Assembly: GCF_045291545.1 (NCBI RefSeq)
Contig: NZ_CP149514.1
Coordinates: 1,674,001 to 1,738,000 of the forward strand
Reading direction: 5' to 3'
Origin: Gallaecimonas sp045291545
GTDB lineage: Bacteria; Pseudomonadota; Gammaproteobacteria; Enterobacterales; Gallaecimonadaceae
DNA length: 64,000 nucleotides
The notes beneath the pieces are model-generated. The model ran no database searches. It was not told where the DNA came from and worked only from the letters and a program-made list of their open reading frames with translations. This document shows, piece by piece, positions 23,047 through 31,616 of the stretch. Position numbers and translations under genes: made by a program. Numbering within the stretch: the stretch's first letter is position 1; each line of letters starts with the position of its first letter.

Positions 23047-24465
23047 ATGACCCAACTTTCGATCCTCGTAAAAGACAAAAAACAGTGGGGAGCCCTTTAT
23101 CCCAGCGAGGACGTACTGACCGCTCGCGAGTATCTGAAACAACACGCCAGTAAAAATACCGACAAAGTGCAGGTATTGAACCTCACCGGTAGCTATCGCT
23201 ACCTGGGTGAAGGTTATTATTGCTCATTGCTGGCTGAAGCCCGGGGCCACCGCGTATTGCCTTCTGTGGCCACCCTGAACGACCTGGCCAGCCGCAGTCT
23301 CTATGGCCCGCAAATAAAAGCCCTGAAAGCGCCAACGACGGCCGCCAACCACTTTCGGATCTTTTTTGGCCGAACCCTGGCTCCGGAGCATGCCGAACTG
23401 GGCTTGCAGCTCTTTGATCGTTTTCCCGCGCCAATTTTAGAAGTGGAAAGCCATGACGGAGTGATAAGCCGTGTCAAAGCCAAAGGCCTCAATGACCTTA
23501 GCGATGAAGAAGAAACCCTGTTTGCCGAGGCGCTTGATGGCTTCTCCAATAAAGTATGGCGGGTAAAAAAGCCCAAGCGTCACTACCGTTTCGACCTGGC
23601 CATGCTGGTCAATCCAGACGAAGCGCTGCCACCGTCCAACCCGAGTGCACTGAAACGCTTTGTGCGGGCCGGCCGTACCCTCGGCGTGCAGGTTGATCTG
23701 ATCACCGACAAACAAGCAGCCCGGCTGGCCGAATACGATGGCCTCTTTATTCGTGAAACAACGGCTATTGACGGTGCCAGCTTTCGGCTGGCCCGGCGGG
23801 CTGAAAACCTCGGCTTGGCGGTCATTGACAGCCCACAGGCGATTTTACGCTGCACCAATAAAATTTATCTGGCGGAACGGCTTGAGCAGGCCCGCATTGC
23901 GATGCCGAAAACGCGCATCGTGCCTCGCAACGATGCTCAGGCATTGGCCGCTGCGGCGGAGGATCTGGGCTTTCCACTGGTGATGAAAATCCCCGATGGC
24001 TCATTTTCCCGTGGCATTGTCAAAGCCAGCAACATGGATGAGGTTCATCAGCATGCCCAGCAGTTTTTCCGCCAGACGGCCCTGATCCTGTTGCAGGCCT
24101 ATTGTTATACCGAATACGACTGGCGCGTCGGCGTACTGAACAAGCAGCCATTGTTTGTTAGTAAATACTACATGAGCCGCGGGCACTGGCAGATCTATAA
24201 CCATAGTGGCAGCAAAACCCAGTCAGGGGGCTTTGAAACTTTGCCACTGGCAGCCGCGCCTAAAACCGTGGTGGAAACCGCTGTGAAAGCCGCCAATATG
24301 ATGGGCGACGGCCTGTTTGGAGTTGACCTGAAAGTAGTGGATGGCAAAGCACTGGTAATAGAAGTCAATGACAACCCTAATATTGATGCGGGTGTTGAAG
24401 ACAAAGTGCTGGGTGAGCAGCTTTACCTGACCATCATCCAAGAATTCATTAAGCGCATGAGTTAA
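23047..24465 (+). CDS. RimK-type ATP-grasp ligase with RLAN N-terminal domain
   Basis: 472 residues. The N-terminal 180 residues match the RimK-like ATP-grasp N-terminal (RLAN) domain. The ATP-grasp core (about 255-472) shows CTNKIYLAERL, LGFPLVMKIPDGSFSRGIVKA, and the metal-binding C-terminal VIEVNDNPNIDAGVED. Enzymes of this class add amino acids such as glutamate to protein or peptide carboxylates. The ATG at 23047 with GGAG six bases upstream is chosen over the open start at 22969. Its divergent partner encodes a GNAT/C39 peptidase. No small substrate-peptide gene is visible nearby. Confidence 0.9.
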   Translation: MTQLSILVKDKKQWGALYPSEDVLTAREYLKQHASKNTDKVQVLNLTGSYRYLGEGYYCSLLAEARGHRVLPSVATLNDLASRSLYGPQIKALKAPTTAANHFRIFFGRTLAPEHAELGLQLFDRFPAPILEVESHDGVISRVKAKGLNDLSDEEETLFAEALDGFSNKVWRVKKPKRHYRFDLAMLVNPDEALPPSNPSALKRFVRAGRTLGVQVDLITDKQAARLAEYDGLFIRETTAIDGASFRLARRAENLGLAVIDSPQAILRCTNKIYLAERLEQARIAMPKTRIVPRNDAQALAAAAEDLGFPLVMKIPDGSFSRGIVKASNMDEVHQHAQQFFRQTALILLQAYCYTEYDWRVGVLNKQPLFVSKYYMSRGHWQIYNHSGSKTQSGGFETLPLAAAPKTVVETAVKAANMMGDGLFGVDLKVVDGKALVIEVNDNPNIDAGVEDKVLGEQLYLTIIQEFIKRMS

Positions 24466-24498
24466 CGTAGACTGTTCGGCAGTTTTGAAGGAGGAAGT

Positions 24499-25038
24499 AT
24501 GGGTCTTCTGGAATACCTGCCGATTATTATCTTTTTTATTGTCTTTAAGCTCACGGACATCTACCTGGCCACCGGGGCTCTGATGGCCGCCTCAGCGGCG
24601 TTGCTGGCGGTACTCAAACTGCTGGGTAAAAACATCAGTAAACAGCAGTGGTGGCTGTTTGCTGCGATTGTTGTGTTTGGCGGCCTGACGCTGGCATTTC
24701 GTGATCCGCTCTTTTTAAAATGGAAAGTGACATTGGTGTATGCCGCTTTCGCACTGATCCTGGTGACTGGTGTGCTAACTGGCCGCAATCCGGTCAAAGC
24801 CATACTCGGAAAGGAAATGACCTTACCAGCGCCACTGTGGAACAAGCTAGCCTGGGGTTGGGCCGGCTACTTTTGCGCCATGGCGGTACTTAACCTGTAC
24901 ATTGCCTATAACTATTCTCAGGATCTGTGGGTCGACTTTAAACTGTTCGGTACCGTTGGCCTGGGTCTCATTGCTGCTGTGATAACCGGCATGGTGATTT
25001 ACAAGCATCTACCCGATGATGAAAAAGACCCCTCTTAA
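24499..25038 (+). CDS. yciB: inner-membrane-spanning protein YciB (septation protein A)
   Basis: A 179-residue protein with five hydrophobic helices, the YciB/IspZ length. Family segments are LEYLPIIIFFIVFKLTDIYLATG at the N-terminus (written here only to mark the first helix, about 4-26), GKNISKQQWW and the C-terminal FKLFGTVGLGL. YciB interacts with cell-elongation and division proteins and affects envelope shape. The ribosome site GGAGGAAG precedes the ATG. It is a single gene 33 bases after the ATP-grasp gene, and a strong terminator follows. Confidence 0.93.
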   Translation: MGLLEYLPIIIFFIVFKLTDIYLATGALMAASAALLAVLKLLGKNISKQQWWLFAAIVVFGGLTLAFRDPLFLKWKVTLVYAAFALILVTGVLTGRNPVKAILGKEMTLPAPLWNKLAWGWAGYFCAMAVLNLYIAYNYSQDLWVDFKLFGTVGLGLIAAVITGMVIYKHLPDDEKDPS

Positions 25039-25046
25039 GCTCTCAA

Positions 25047-25081
25047 CAACAAAAAAGCCCCGTTACGGGGCTTTTTTGTTG
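25047..25081 (+). terminator. strong intrinsic terminator of yciB
   Basis: A 16-bp stem (25047-25062 with 25066-25081) has a TTA loop and includes AAAAAAGCCCCG and CGGGGCTTTTTT. Confidence 0.92.
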
Positions 25082-25173
25082 TCTGGATAAAACCCTAAGC
25101 ACCACACTCTTCACTCACAGGCCTGATATAGGAGCTGTACTTTAGTAAGCCGGTAAGGCTGGCCCCACAATGA

Positions 25174-25199
25174 AAAAGCCACCTACGCAGGTGGCTTTT
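25174..25199. terminator. orphan bidirectional terminator hairpin
   Basis: AAAAGCCACCT and AGGTGGCTTTT form an 11-bp stem with an ACGC loop. It lies between the yciB terminator and the ppiD terminator, with no gene assigned to it. It may be a backup for ppiD or may end a small RNA from the 25082-25173 spacer. Confidence 0.75.
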
Positions 25200-25223
25200 A
25201 ATGAAGCGAGTAGTGCTATCGTC

Positions 25224-25250
25224 AAAAAGCCCCGGCGTTACCGGGGTTTT
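25224..25250 (-). terminator. intrinsic terminator of ppiD
   Basis: CCCCGG and CCGGGG pair across CGTTA; on the minus strand the stem is followed by CTTTTTG. It lies just after the ppiD stop. Confidence 0.85.
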
Positions 25251-25252
25251 GA

Positions 25253-27136
25253 TCAACGCTCCAAAGAGTAGACTTTGACGTCAGCTTCTTTGCGTAGCGC
25301 CTCGACAAACTGCTGATTGGCAGCATTAACCCGCTGCTGCTGCAGCTGTTTTTGCCACATCTTGATGATGCTGTCGTCATCTTTACCGGCAGTATACGGG
25401 TGAATCGCCGTGACTTGCACAACGGCACTGTCGCCCGATGCCATGTTCACCAGCTCAGACTCACCTTTGCTTTGTGCAAACAAGGCGTTAACAATGCTGG
25501 ACGGTACTTTCTGATCATTGCGGTTTACAGCTTTGTAGTCGCTGTAGTTCAGCTGGTGCTGCTGCAGCAGACTGTCAACCGGCTTACCATCGTTGATAGC
25601 ATCAAGCAGGCTCTGGGCAACCGCTTTGGCTTTCGCCTCAGCCTTTTCCTTGGTCAGGTTGGCCTTGATAGCATCCTGTACCTCAGCAAGCGGCTTACGG
25701 TGAGCCGGCTTGTAGTCTGCAGCACGCACTACAAAGATATGCTCTGGTGCCACTTCAATGACTTCAGAGTTGATTTTGTCTTGCAGGACTGAATCAGAAA
25801 AGGCCGCATCCAGTACTTTCGGGTAATTGACTTCCTTGGGCGGCTGCGCCTTGGTGAACAGCTCGGTGTGCTGTACTTTCACACCAGCCGCATCAGCAGC
25901 TTCTTGCAGACTGTTGGCATTTTCAAAAGCCAGTTGCTCAATCTTGTCCTGCTTTTTGTAGAACAGATCGTCAGCCGCTTTTTTCGCCAGCTTGTCACGT
26001 ACCTGATCTTTGACTTCGTCCAGCGACTTTACGGCGCCAGGCTTAATACCCGTCAGTTCGATCAGGTGATAGCCGAAGGATGACTTGATTGGGCCAACCA
26101 CTTCACCAGTCTTGTTGATGGCAAACAACGCCTTATCAAAGGCTTTGTCATAAACCCCTTTTTCGTTCCAACCCAGATCGCCGCCTTTTTTGGCACTGAA
26201 AGTATCAGCGGATTCTGCTTTGGCAACGTCAGCAAAACTCTTGCCGTTGTTAATTTCGGCCAGCGCTTTTTTCGCTTTCGCTTCAGCGTCCTTACCGGTA
26301 AAGAGAATATGGGATGCCCGGCGCTGTTCAGGGCGCATAAACTGATCTGTATTGTCTTTGTAGTAGGCGGCGATCTGCTGGTCCGTCACTTTGACATCTT
26401 TTTTCAGATCATCGGCTGACAACTCCAGGTAATGCAGAGCGACCTGTTGCGGCGCCATGTACCCGGTTTTGTTTGCGTCATAGCGTGCTTTAATGTCCGC
26501 GTCAGTGACCTCAACCTTATCGCTAAAGTCAGCCGCTTTAACAATCACTGCCTTGCCATCACGCGTTTGCCGAGCGGCCTCATACAGTGATTTGGCTTCA
26601 CTTGGCAACACAATCGCGGTTTGCATCACCGCGTCGACAAACTGCTGACGCGCCAGGTCAGCCCGAACCAACTCCGAAAAATGCGTTGGTGACATGTTCT
26701 GGTTATGCAGCACAGCCAGGTAACGTTCATTATTGAACTTGCCGTCCACTTTAAAGGCGTCGAAGTCCCGAATGGCATTTTTCACTTGTTCATCAGACAC
26801 TCGTAGCCCCATATCCGCAATGGCTGAGGCGACCAGTTTCTGGTTAACCAGCTGCTGCAGGGCTCCTTTGCGCATCTGCTGAACAAAGCCGTCATTGCCG
26901 GCAAGTTGTTTGAACAAGCTGGGGTTCTGAGACTCCATACGCGCCCGTTCGTTTTGGTAGGCCCGCTCCAGCTCATTGCGGGAGATGGACTGACCGTTGA
27001 CCTTGGCTACCGAATTACCGGCAGGACCACCACGCAGGTATGAGTACACACCGGTCAGGGCAAAAGAAAGGATAATGAGCCCGAGGATAATTTTTACAAT
27101 CCAGCTCTGCGATCCTTCCCGGATCTGTTCCATCAT
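25253..27136 (-). CDS. ppiD: periplasmic folding chaperone PpiD (SurA/parvulin family)
   Basis: A 627-residue inner-membrane-anchored chaperone facing the periplasm near the Sec translocon. A short cytoplasmic N-terminus is followed by one membrane helix (about 13-33, IVKIILGLIILSFALTGVYS) and a SurA-N-like region (AKVNGQSISRNELERAY). The central parvulin domain (about 265-365) shows RRASHILF, FADVAKAESADTFSAKKGGDLGW and FGYHLIELTGI. Its position after tRNA-Asp and hupB matches enteric bacteria (lon-hupB-ppiD). Confidence 0.95.
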   Translation of the reverse strand: MMEQIREGSQSWIVKIILGLIILSFALTGVYSYLRGGPAGNSVAKVNGQSISRNELERAYQNERARMESQNPSLFKQLAGNDGFVQQMRKGALQQLVNQKLVASAIADMGLRVSDEQVKNAIRDFDAFKVDGKFNNERYLAVLHNQNMSPTHFSELVRADLARQQFVDAVMQTAIVLPSEAKSLYEAARQTRDGKAVIVKAADFSDKVEVTDADIKARYDANKTGYMAPQQVALHYLELSADDLKKDVKVTDQQIAAYYKDNTDQFMRPEQRRASHILFTGKDAEAKAKKALAEINNGKSFADVAKAESADTFSAKKGGDLGWNEKGVYDKAFDKALFAINKTGEVVGPIKSSFGYHLIELTGIKPGAVKSLDEVKDQVRDKLAKKAADDLFYKKQDKIEQLAFENANSLQEAADAAGVKVQHTELFTKAQPPKEVNYPKVLDAAFSDSVLQDKINSEVIEVAPEHIFVVRAADYKPAHRKPLAEVQDAIKANLTKEKAEAKAKAVAQSLLDAINDGKPVDSLLQQHQLNYSDYKAVNRNDQKVPSSIVNALFAQSKGESELVNMASGDSAVVQVTAIHPYTAGKDDDSIIKMWQKQLQQQRVNAANQQFVEALRKEADVKVYSLER

Positions 27137-27154
27137 GTTATCTGGTCTCTCTTA

Positions 27155-27180
27155 TAAAAAAAGCGCATCGGATGATGCGC
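27155..27180 (-). terminator. intrinsic terminator of tRNA-Asp
   Basis: GCGCATC and GATGCGC pair across four bases; on the minus strand the stem is followed by seven T. Confidence 0.82.
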
Positions 27181-27192
27181 CCTTTGGCGAGT

Positions 27193-27269
27193 TGGCGGAG
27201 TGGACGGGACTCGAACCCGCGACCCCCGGCGTGACAGGCCGGTATTCTAACCAACTGAACTACCACTCC
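27193..27269 (-). tRNA. tRNA-Asp (anticodon GTC)
   Basis: 77 bases including encoded CCA. On the minus strand the acceptor stem GGAGTGG pairs with CCACTCC, the anticodon loop reads CCTGTCACG, and the T-arm GGGTTCGAGTCCC is intact. It lies between hupB and ppiD and is transcribed in the same direction. Confidence 0.97.
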
Positions 27270-27300
27270 CCACATGTCCAAGGGCGCGCATCGGCGCCCT

Positions 27301-27338
27301 TTAACTGGTTACCCCGTTACGGGGTAACGCTCAGTTAA
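27301..27338 (-). other. large interrupted palindrome at the hupB 3' end
   Basis: TTAACTG and CAGTTAA flank an inner 9-bp stem, GTTACCCCG with CGGGGTAAC. The structure overlaps the hupB stop. No T-tract follows on the minus strand, so it may stabilise the mRNA end or terminate weakly before tRNA-Asp. Confidence 0.5.
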
Positions 27339-27603
27339 CGGCGTCTTTCAGTGCTTTACCGGCCTTGAAGGACGGGATTTTAGCAGCTGCGATATTAATG
27401 GTGGCACCGGTTTGCGGGTTGCGGCCAGTGCGGGCAGCACGCTCACGAACAGCAAAAGTACCGAAACCAACCAGAGCGACAGAATCACCGTCTTTCAGGG
27501 ATTCAGTCACTGCGTCAGTGAAAGCATCCAGTGCGCGGCTAGCAGCAGCTTTGGAAATATCGGCACCAGCGGCAATTTTATCGATCAGTTGTGATTTATT
27601 CAC
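27331..27603 (-). CDS. hupB: DNA-binding protein HU-beta
   Basis: A 90-residue nucleoid protein that binds and bends DNA without sequence specificity. The N-terminus MNKSQLIDKIA, the VGFGTFAVRERAARTGRNPQTG DNA-binding arm (about 46-67) and FKAGKALKDAVN at the end are typical of HU-beta. The start codon is GTG at 27601-27603, preceded by AAGGGG. It has its own strong promoter and lies downstream of lon, as in E. coli. Confidence 0.97.
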   Translation of the reverse strand: MNKSQLIDKIAAGADISKAAASRALDAFTDAVTESLKDGDSVALVGFGTFAVRERAARTGRNPQTGATINIAAAKIPSFKAGKALKDAVN

Positions 27604-27634
27604 AATATCATCCCCTTCAATTGTTATTGTTGCC

Positions 27635-27662
27635 CCGCAGTTAAATTTCCCAGAAACTGCGG
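27635..27662 (-). other. stem-loop in the hupB 5' untranslated region
   Basis: CCGCAGT (27635-27641) and ACTGCGG (27656-27662) can pair across 14 bases. It lies between the hupB promoter and its ribosome site, about 30 bases upstream of the GTG. Confidence 0.4.
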
Positions 27663-27674
27663 CCTAGCGGAGGT

Positions 27675-27703
27675 TTTATATCAAGCCTGCCTGTCCAGTG
27701 CAA
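27675..27703 (-). promoter_or_regulatory. hupB promoter
   Basis: On the minus strand TTGCAC (27703-27698) and TATAAA (27680-27675) are spaced by 17 bases. The predicted leader is about 65 bases and contains a stem-loop. Confidence 0.65.
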
Positions 27704-27814
27704 GCACACAAAAGTATGCTTTCTCTATTGGGCAAAGCCTGACAGAACAGGCTCTCCAGCCAAACGACCAACCTAGGCTATACCAGAGCTAGGCCACTGG
27801 AAAGCCCCAAATGA

Positions 27815-27834
27815 TAAAAAGTCTGGCTCAGACT
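27815..27834 (-). terminator. intrinsic terminator of lon
   Basis: AGTCTG and CAGACT pair across three bases, followed by TTTTTATC on the minus strand. The stem overlaps the lon stop codon. Confidence 0.7.
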
Positions 27835-30182
27835 GCACTTTGTGGTGAAAACCCGCTCGGATCCTCAGCCAAAGCCAGCTTCAGCACCTCGTCAATCCAT
27901 TTTACCGGATGAATTTGCAGGTCCTGTTTGACGTTTTCCGGGATCTCCTGCAAGTCACGTTCGTTCTCATACGGGATCAAAACCTGCTTGATGCCACCAC
28001 GATGAGCAGCCAACAGTTTTTCCTTCAAACCACCGATGCGCAGTACTTCCCCCCGCAGGGTAATTTCCCCGGTCATGGCCACATCGGCTCGTACCGGATT
28101 GCCGGTCAAACTGGAGACCAACGCGGTACACATGGCAATACCGGCGGAAGGGCCATCCTTCGGCGTTGCCCCTTCTGGAACATGGATATGAATGTCGCGT
28201 TTTTCGTGAAAATCGCTGTTAATTCGCAGCTTTTCGGCACGGTGACGTACCACTGTCATGGCCGCTTGAATAGACTCTTTCATCACGTCACCAAGGGAGC
28301 CGGTGTAGGTTAATTTACCTTTACCTGGCACACTGGCCGCCTCAATGGTCAGCAAGTCACCACCGACTTCAGTCCAGGCCAGGCCAGTAACTTGCCCTAT
28401 ACGGTTCTCGTCGTCTGCACGGCCATAATCGAAGCGTTGCACCCCCAGATAATCGTGGAGGTTGTCGCCATTGATGGTGACCTTTTTGATGGCCTTATCC
28501 AGCAGCAGTTTTTTCACCGCTTTACGGCATAAGGTCGACAGTTCACGCTCCAGGCTCCGCACCCCGGCCTCACGGGTGTAGTAACGAATGATGCCAATGA
28601 TGGCACTGTCTCCAACAGTGAGCTCACCTTTTTTCAGACCATTACGGGTAATTTGCTTAGGCAGCAAATGGTTACGGGCAATATTGAGCTTTTCATCCTC
28701 GGTGTAGCCAGATAGTCGGATCACTTCCATACGATCCAGCAATGGGCCTGGGATATTCATGGAGTTGGATGTGGCAACAAACATCACGTCGGACAAATCG
28801 TAGTCCACTTCCAGATAGTGGTCGGCAAAGCTGCCGTTTTGCTCCGGATCCAGCACCTCCAGCAGTGCTGACGCTGGGTCGCCCCGCATGTCTGAGGCCA
28901 TTTTGTCGATTTCATCGAGTAAGAAGAGCGGGTTACGCACCCCTACCTTGGCCATTTTCTGGATCAGTTTGCCCGGCATTGAACCAATATAGGTACGGCG
29001 GTGACCGCGGATCTCCGCTTCATCACGTACGCCGCCAAGGGCCATACGAACATATTTACGCCCAGTCGCTTTTGCTACCGATTGCCCCAGTGACGTCTTA
29101 CCTACCCCCGGCGGACCAACCAGACATAAGATGGGGCCTTTGAGTTTGCTGGAGCGGGCCTGTACCGCCAGGTATTCCAAAATACGTTCTTTGACCTTCT
29201 CCAGGCCGTAGTGATCGGCATTGAGGATTTCCTCGGCCTTGGCCAAGTCTTTTTTCACCCGGGTTTTCTTCGACCAGGGAACCGACACCAGCCAATCGAT
29301 ATAAGAGCGCACTACCGTTGCTTCGGCTGACATTGGCGACATCATTTTCAGCTTCGACAATTCAGCACTGGCTTTAGTCTTGACCTCTTCCGGCATGCCG
29401 GCTTCATCAATTTTCTTTTGCAGCCCCTCAAATTCATCAGGGGTATCTTCCAGCTCACCCAGCTCTTTCTGAATGGCTTTCATCTGCTCATTGAGGTAGT
29501 ACTCGCGCTGGCTTTTTTCCATCTGCTTTTTGACCCGGCTACGAATACGCTTTTCGATTTGCAGCAGGTCAATTTCGCTTTCCATCAACCCCAGCAGAAA
29601 CTCAATGCGCTCGGCAACATTGGTGACTTCCAGCACCTGCTGCTTGTCTTCCAGCTTTATAGGCATATGCGCCGCCATGGTGTCAGCCAGGCGAGCCGGC
29701 TCATCAATACCCGAAAGGGATGTCAGAACTTCCGGCGGGATCTTCTTATTGAGCTTGATGTAGCCTTCAAACTGGTTGACGGCAGTACGCACCAGCACTT
29801 CCTGCTCCTGCTCGTCAATGGCTGCAGAGGTCAGGAACGTCACTTCACCGTGCAGGTAGTCATCATGGCTCTGCAAAGTATCAATGCGCGCCCGCTGGTT
29901 ACCTTCGACCAAGACTTTAACCGTGCCATCCGGCAACTTCAGCATCTGCAAAATGGTCGCCACAGTACCAACCTGGTACAGATCAGCCAATTCCGGATCA
30001 TCCTGGTCAGCATCTTTTTGCGCCACCAGGAAAACCTGTTTGTCTTGCTCCATGGCGGCTTCCAGGCAACTGACCGATTTGTCTCGGCCCACAAACAGCG
30101 GGATCACCATGTGCGGATACACCACCACGTCACGCAGTGGCAAAATAGGAATTTGAATGCGTTCCGAACGCTCAAGAGTCAT
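27828..30182 (-). CDS. lon: ATP-dependent Lon protease
   Basis: A 784-residue hexameric AAA+ serine protease that degrades misfolded and regulatory proteins. The N-terminal substrate domain starts IPILPLRDVVVYPHMVIPLFVG. The ATPase (about 300-580) has Walker A GPPGVGKTS and Walker B FLLDEIDK. The protease domain has catalytic Ser in KDGPSAGIAM and Lys in GGLKEKLLAA. The start MTLERSERIQIP is chosen at 30182 over 30194 because it matches other Lon N-termini and follows GGAGAAGAGC. A consensus sigma-32 promoter lies immediately upstream. Confidence 0.98.
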   Translation of the reverse strand: MTLERSERIQIPILPLRDVVVYPHMVIPLFVGRDKSVSCLEAAMEQDKQVFLVAQKDADQDDPELADLYQVGTVATILQMLKLPDGTVKVLVEGNQRARIDTLQSHDDYLHGEVTFLTSAAIDEQEQEVLVRTAVNQFEGYIKLNKKIPPEVLTSLSGIDEPARLADTMAAHMPIKLEDKQQVLEVTNVAERIEFLLGLMESEIDLLQIEKRIRSRVKKQMEKSQREYYLNEQMKAIQKELGELEDTPDEFEGLQKKIDEAGMPEEVKTKASAELSKLKMMSPMSAEATVVRSYIDWLVSVPWSKKTRVKKDLAKAEEILNADHYGLEKVKERILEYLAVQARSSKLKGPILCLVGPPGVGKTSLGQSVAKATGRKYVRMALGGVRDEAEIRGHRRTYIGSMPGKLIQKMAKVGVRNPLFLLDEIDKMASDMRGDPASALLEVLDPEQNGSFADHYLEVDYDLSDVMFVATSNSMNIPGPLLDRMEVIRLSGYTEDEKLNIARNHLLPKQITRNGLKKGELTVGDSAIIGIIRYYTREAGVRSLERELSTLCRKAVKKLLLDKAIKKVTINGDNLHDYLGVQRFDYGRADDENRIGQVTGLAWTEVGGDLLTIEAASVPGKGKLTYTGSLGDVMKESIQAAMTVVRHRAEKLRINSDFHEKRDIHIHVPEGATPKDGPSAGIAMCTALVSSLTGNPVRADVAMTGEITLRGEVLRIGGLKEKLLAAHRGGIKQVLIPYENERDLQEIPENVKQDLQIHPVKWIDEVLKLALAEDPSGFSPQSAV

Positions 30183-30213
30183 GCTCTTCTCCATGGGGAA
30201 GCTGATAGGCTCA

Positions 30214-30242
30214 AGATGGGGACAGCCCCGAAAGATTTCAAG
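30214..30242 (-). promoter_or_regulatory. sigma-32 heat-shock promoter of lon
   Basis: On the minus strand CTTGAAA (30242-30236) and CCCCATCT (30221-30214) are separated by 14 bases, an essentially consensus RpoH promoter. The predicted start is near 30206, about 24 bases before the ATG. The -35 element directly abuts the clpX terminator. Confidence 0.85.
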
Positions 30243-30270
30243 AAAAAACGGGGCTGTTGCCCCGTTTTTT
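30243..30270 (-). terminator. intrinsic terminator of clpX
   Basis: AAAAAACGGGGC and GCCCCGTTTTTT form a symmetric stem with a TGTT loop at the clpX stop. Confidence 0.9.
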
Positions 30271-31540
30271 ACTGTGAGGACGCGACTTTGTCCTCGGAGC
30301 GGTAAATCAATATGGGTTTCGACTCGCCACGGATCACCGTTTCGTCGATCACCACCTTGTCTACATTTTGCTGACCTGGCAGGTCATACATAGTGTCCAG
30401 TAGCACCCCTTCGACGATGGAGCGCAGTCCCCGAGCTCCGGTTTTGCGATCCATAGCCTTCTTGGCGATAGCCTTTAGGGCATCGTCACGGAATTCCAGC
30501 TCAGTACCTTCCAGTGAAAACAATGCCTGATACTGCTTGGTCAAGGCATTTTTAGGCTCAGACAGAATCTGTACCAACGCCGCTTCATCCAGTTCATCCA
30601 GGGTTGCTACCACCGGCAGACGACCGATGAATTCCGGGATCAAACCATACTTGACCAGATCTTCAGGCTCTACCTGGCGGAACAGTGTCGATACCGAGGT
30701 TTTATCTTTTTCGCCACGCACTTGTGCGCCAAAACCGATACCTTTGGACGTTGCCACGCGGCTTTCCACCACTTTATCGAGGCCGGCAAAGGCACCACCG
30801 CAGACGAACAGGATCTTGGAGGTATCCACCTGCAAAAATTCCTGCTGTGGGTGCTTGCGCCCCCCTTGTGGCGGCACGGCAGCGACTGTGCCTTCGATCA
30901 GCTTCAGTAGTGCCTGTTGAACCCCTTCACCAGACACATCACGGGTGATGGAAGGGTTGTCTGACTTGCGGGAAATCTTGTCGATTTCATCGATGTAGAC
31001 AATGCCACGCTGGGCCTTGTCGATATCGTAATCGCACTTTTGCAGCAACTTCTGGATGATGTTTTCGACATCTTCCCCCACATAACCGGCTTCAGTTAGC
31101 GTGGTGGCATCCGCCATCGTGAAGGGCACATCCAGCAAGCGCGCTAACGTTTCTGCCAGCAAGGTCTTGCCGGAGCCAGTGGGGCCGATCAGCAGAATGT
31201 TACTTTTACCCAGCTCCACATCATCATGGCTGGGATTATGTAACCGCTTGTAGTGGTTATAGACGGCAACCGCCAGAACCTTTTTGGCATGATCCTGACC
31301 GATGACAAAGTCATCCAGGTGCTCGCGGATCTCCCGCGGTGTCGGCAGGCTATCCTTGGCTTCGCTTGGCGCGATTTCCTTGATCTCCTCACGGATGATG
31401 TCGTTGCACAGGTCCACACACTCATCACAGATGAAAACTGAGGGCCCGGCAATCAGCTTGCGGACTTCGTGCTGGCTCTTGCCACAAAAGGAGCAGTACA
31501 ACAGTTTGCCGTCGCCACCGCCTTTAGTGCTTTCCGTCAT
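30269..31540 (-). CDS. clpX: ClpXP unfoldase subunit ClpX
   Basis: A 423-residue AAA+ unfoldase that feeds substrates to ClpP. The N-terminal zinc domain has CSFCG and CDECVDLC (about 16-45). The AAA+ core has Walker A GPTGSGKTLLAE, the pore loop GYVGEDVE, Walker B VYIDEIDK, and RKSDNPSITRDVSGEGVQQ. The ClpP-binding IGF-type loop is probably GIGFGAQV, around residue 270. It lies 76 bases downstream of clpP, and no terminator separates them, so they form one operon. Confidence 0.98.
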   Translation of the reverse strand: MTESTKGGGDGKLLYCSFCGKSQHEVRKLIAGPSVFICDECVDLCNDIIREEIKEIAPSEAKDSLPTPREIREHLDDFVIGQDHAKKVLAVAVYNHYKRLHNPSHDDVELGKSNILLIGPTGSGKTLLAETLARLLDVPFTMADATTLTEAGYVGEDVENIIQKLLQKCDYDIDKAQRGIVYIDEIDKISRKSDNPSITRDVSGEGVQQALLKLIEGTVAAVPPQGGRKHPQQEFLQVDTSKILFVCGGAFAGLDKVVESRVATSKGIGFGAQVRGEKDKTSVSTLFRQVEPEDLVKYGLIPEFIGRLPVVATLDELDEAALVQILSEPKNALTKQYQALFSLEGTELEFRDDALKAIAKKAMDRKTGARGLRSIVEGVLLDTMYDLPGQQNVDKVVIDETVIRGESKPILIYRSEDKVASSQ

Positions 31541-31616
31541 TAGTTACCTCATGCAGGGCAGGCTTCGCCTGCGCGGCTTTAAATCAAGTGTAGGACAAGC
31601 TCGGTTACAGCGATCT

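Noticed and set aside
29418..30305. 295-codon open frame on the plus strand inside lon
   Set aside because: It is antisense to the well-conserved lon frame, has no recognisable domain and crosses the lon promoter and clpX terminator.
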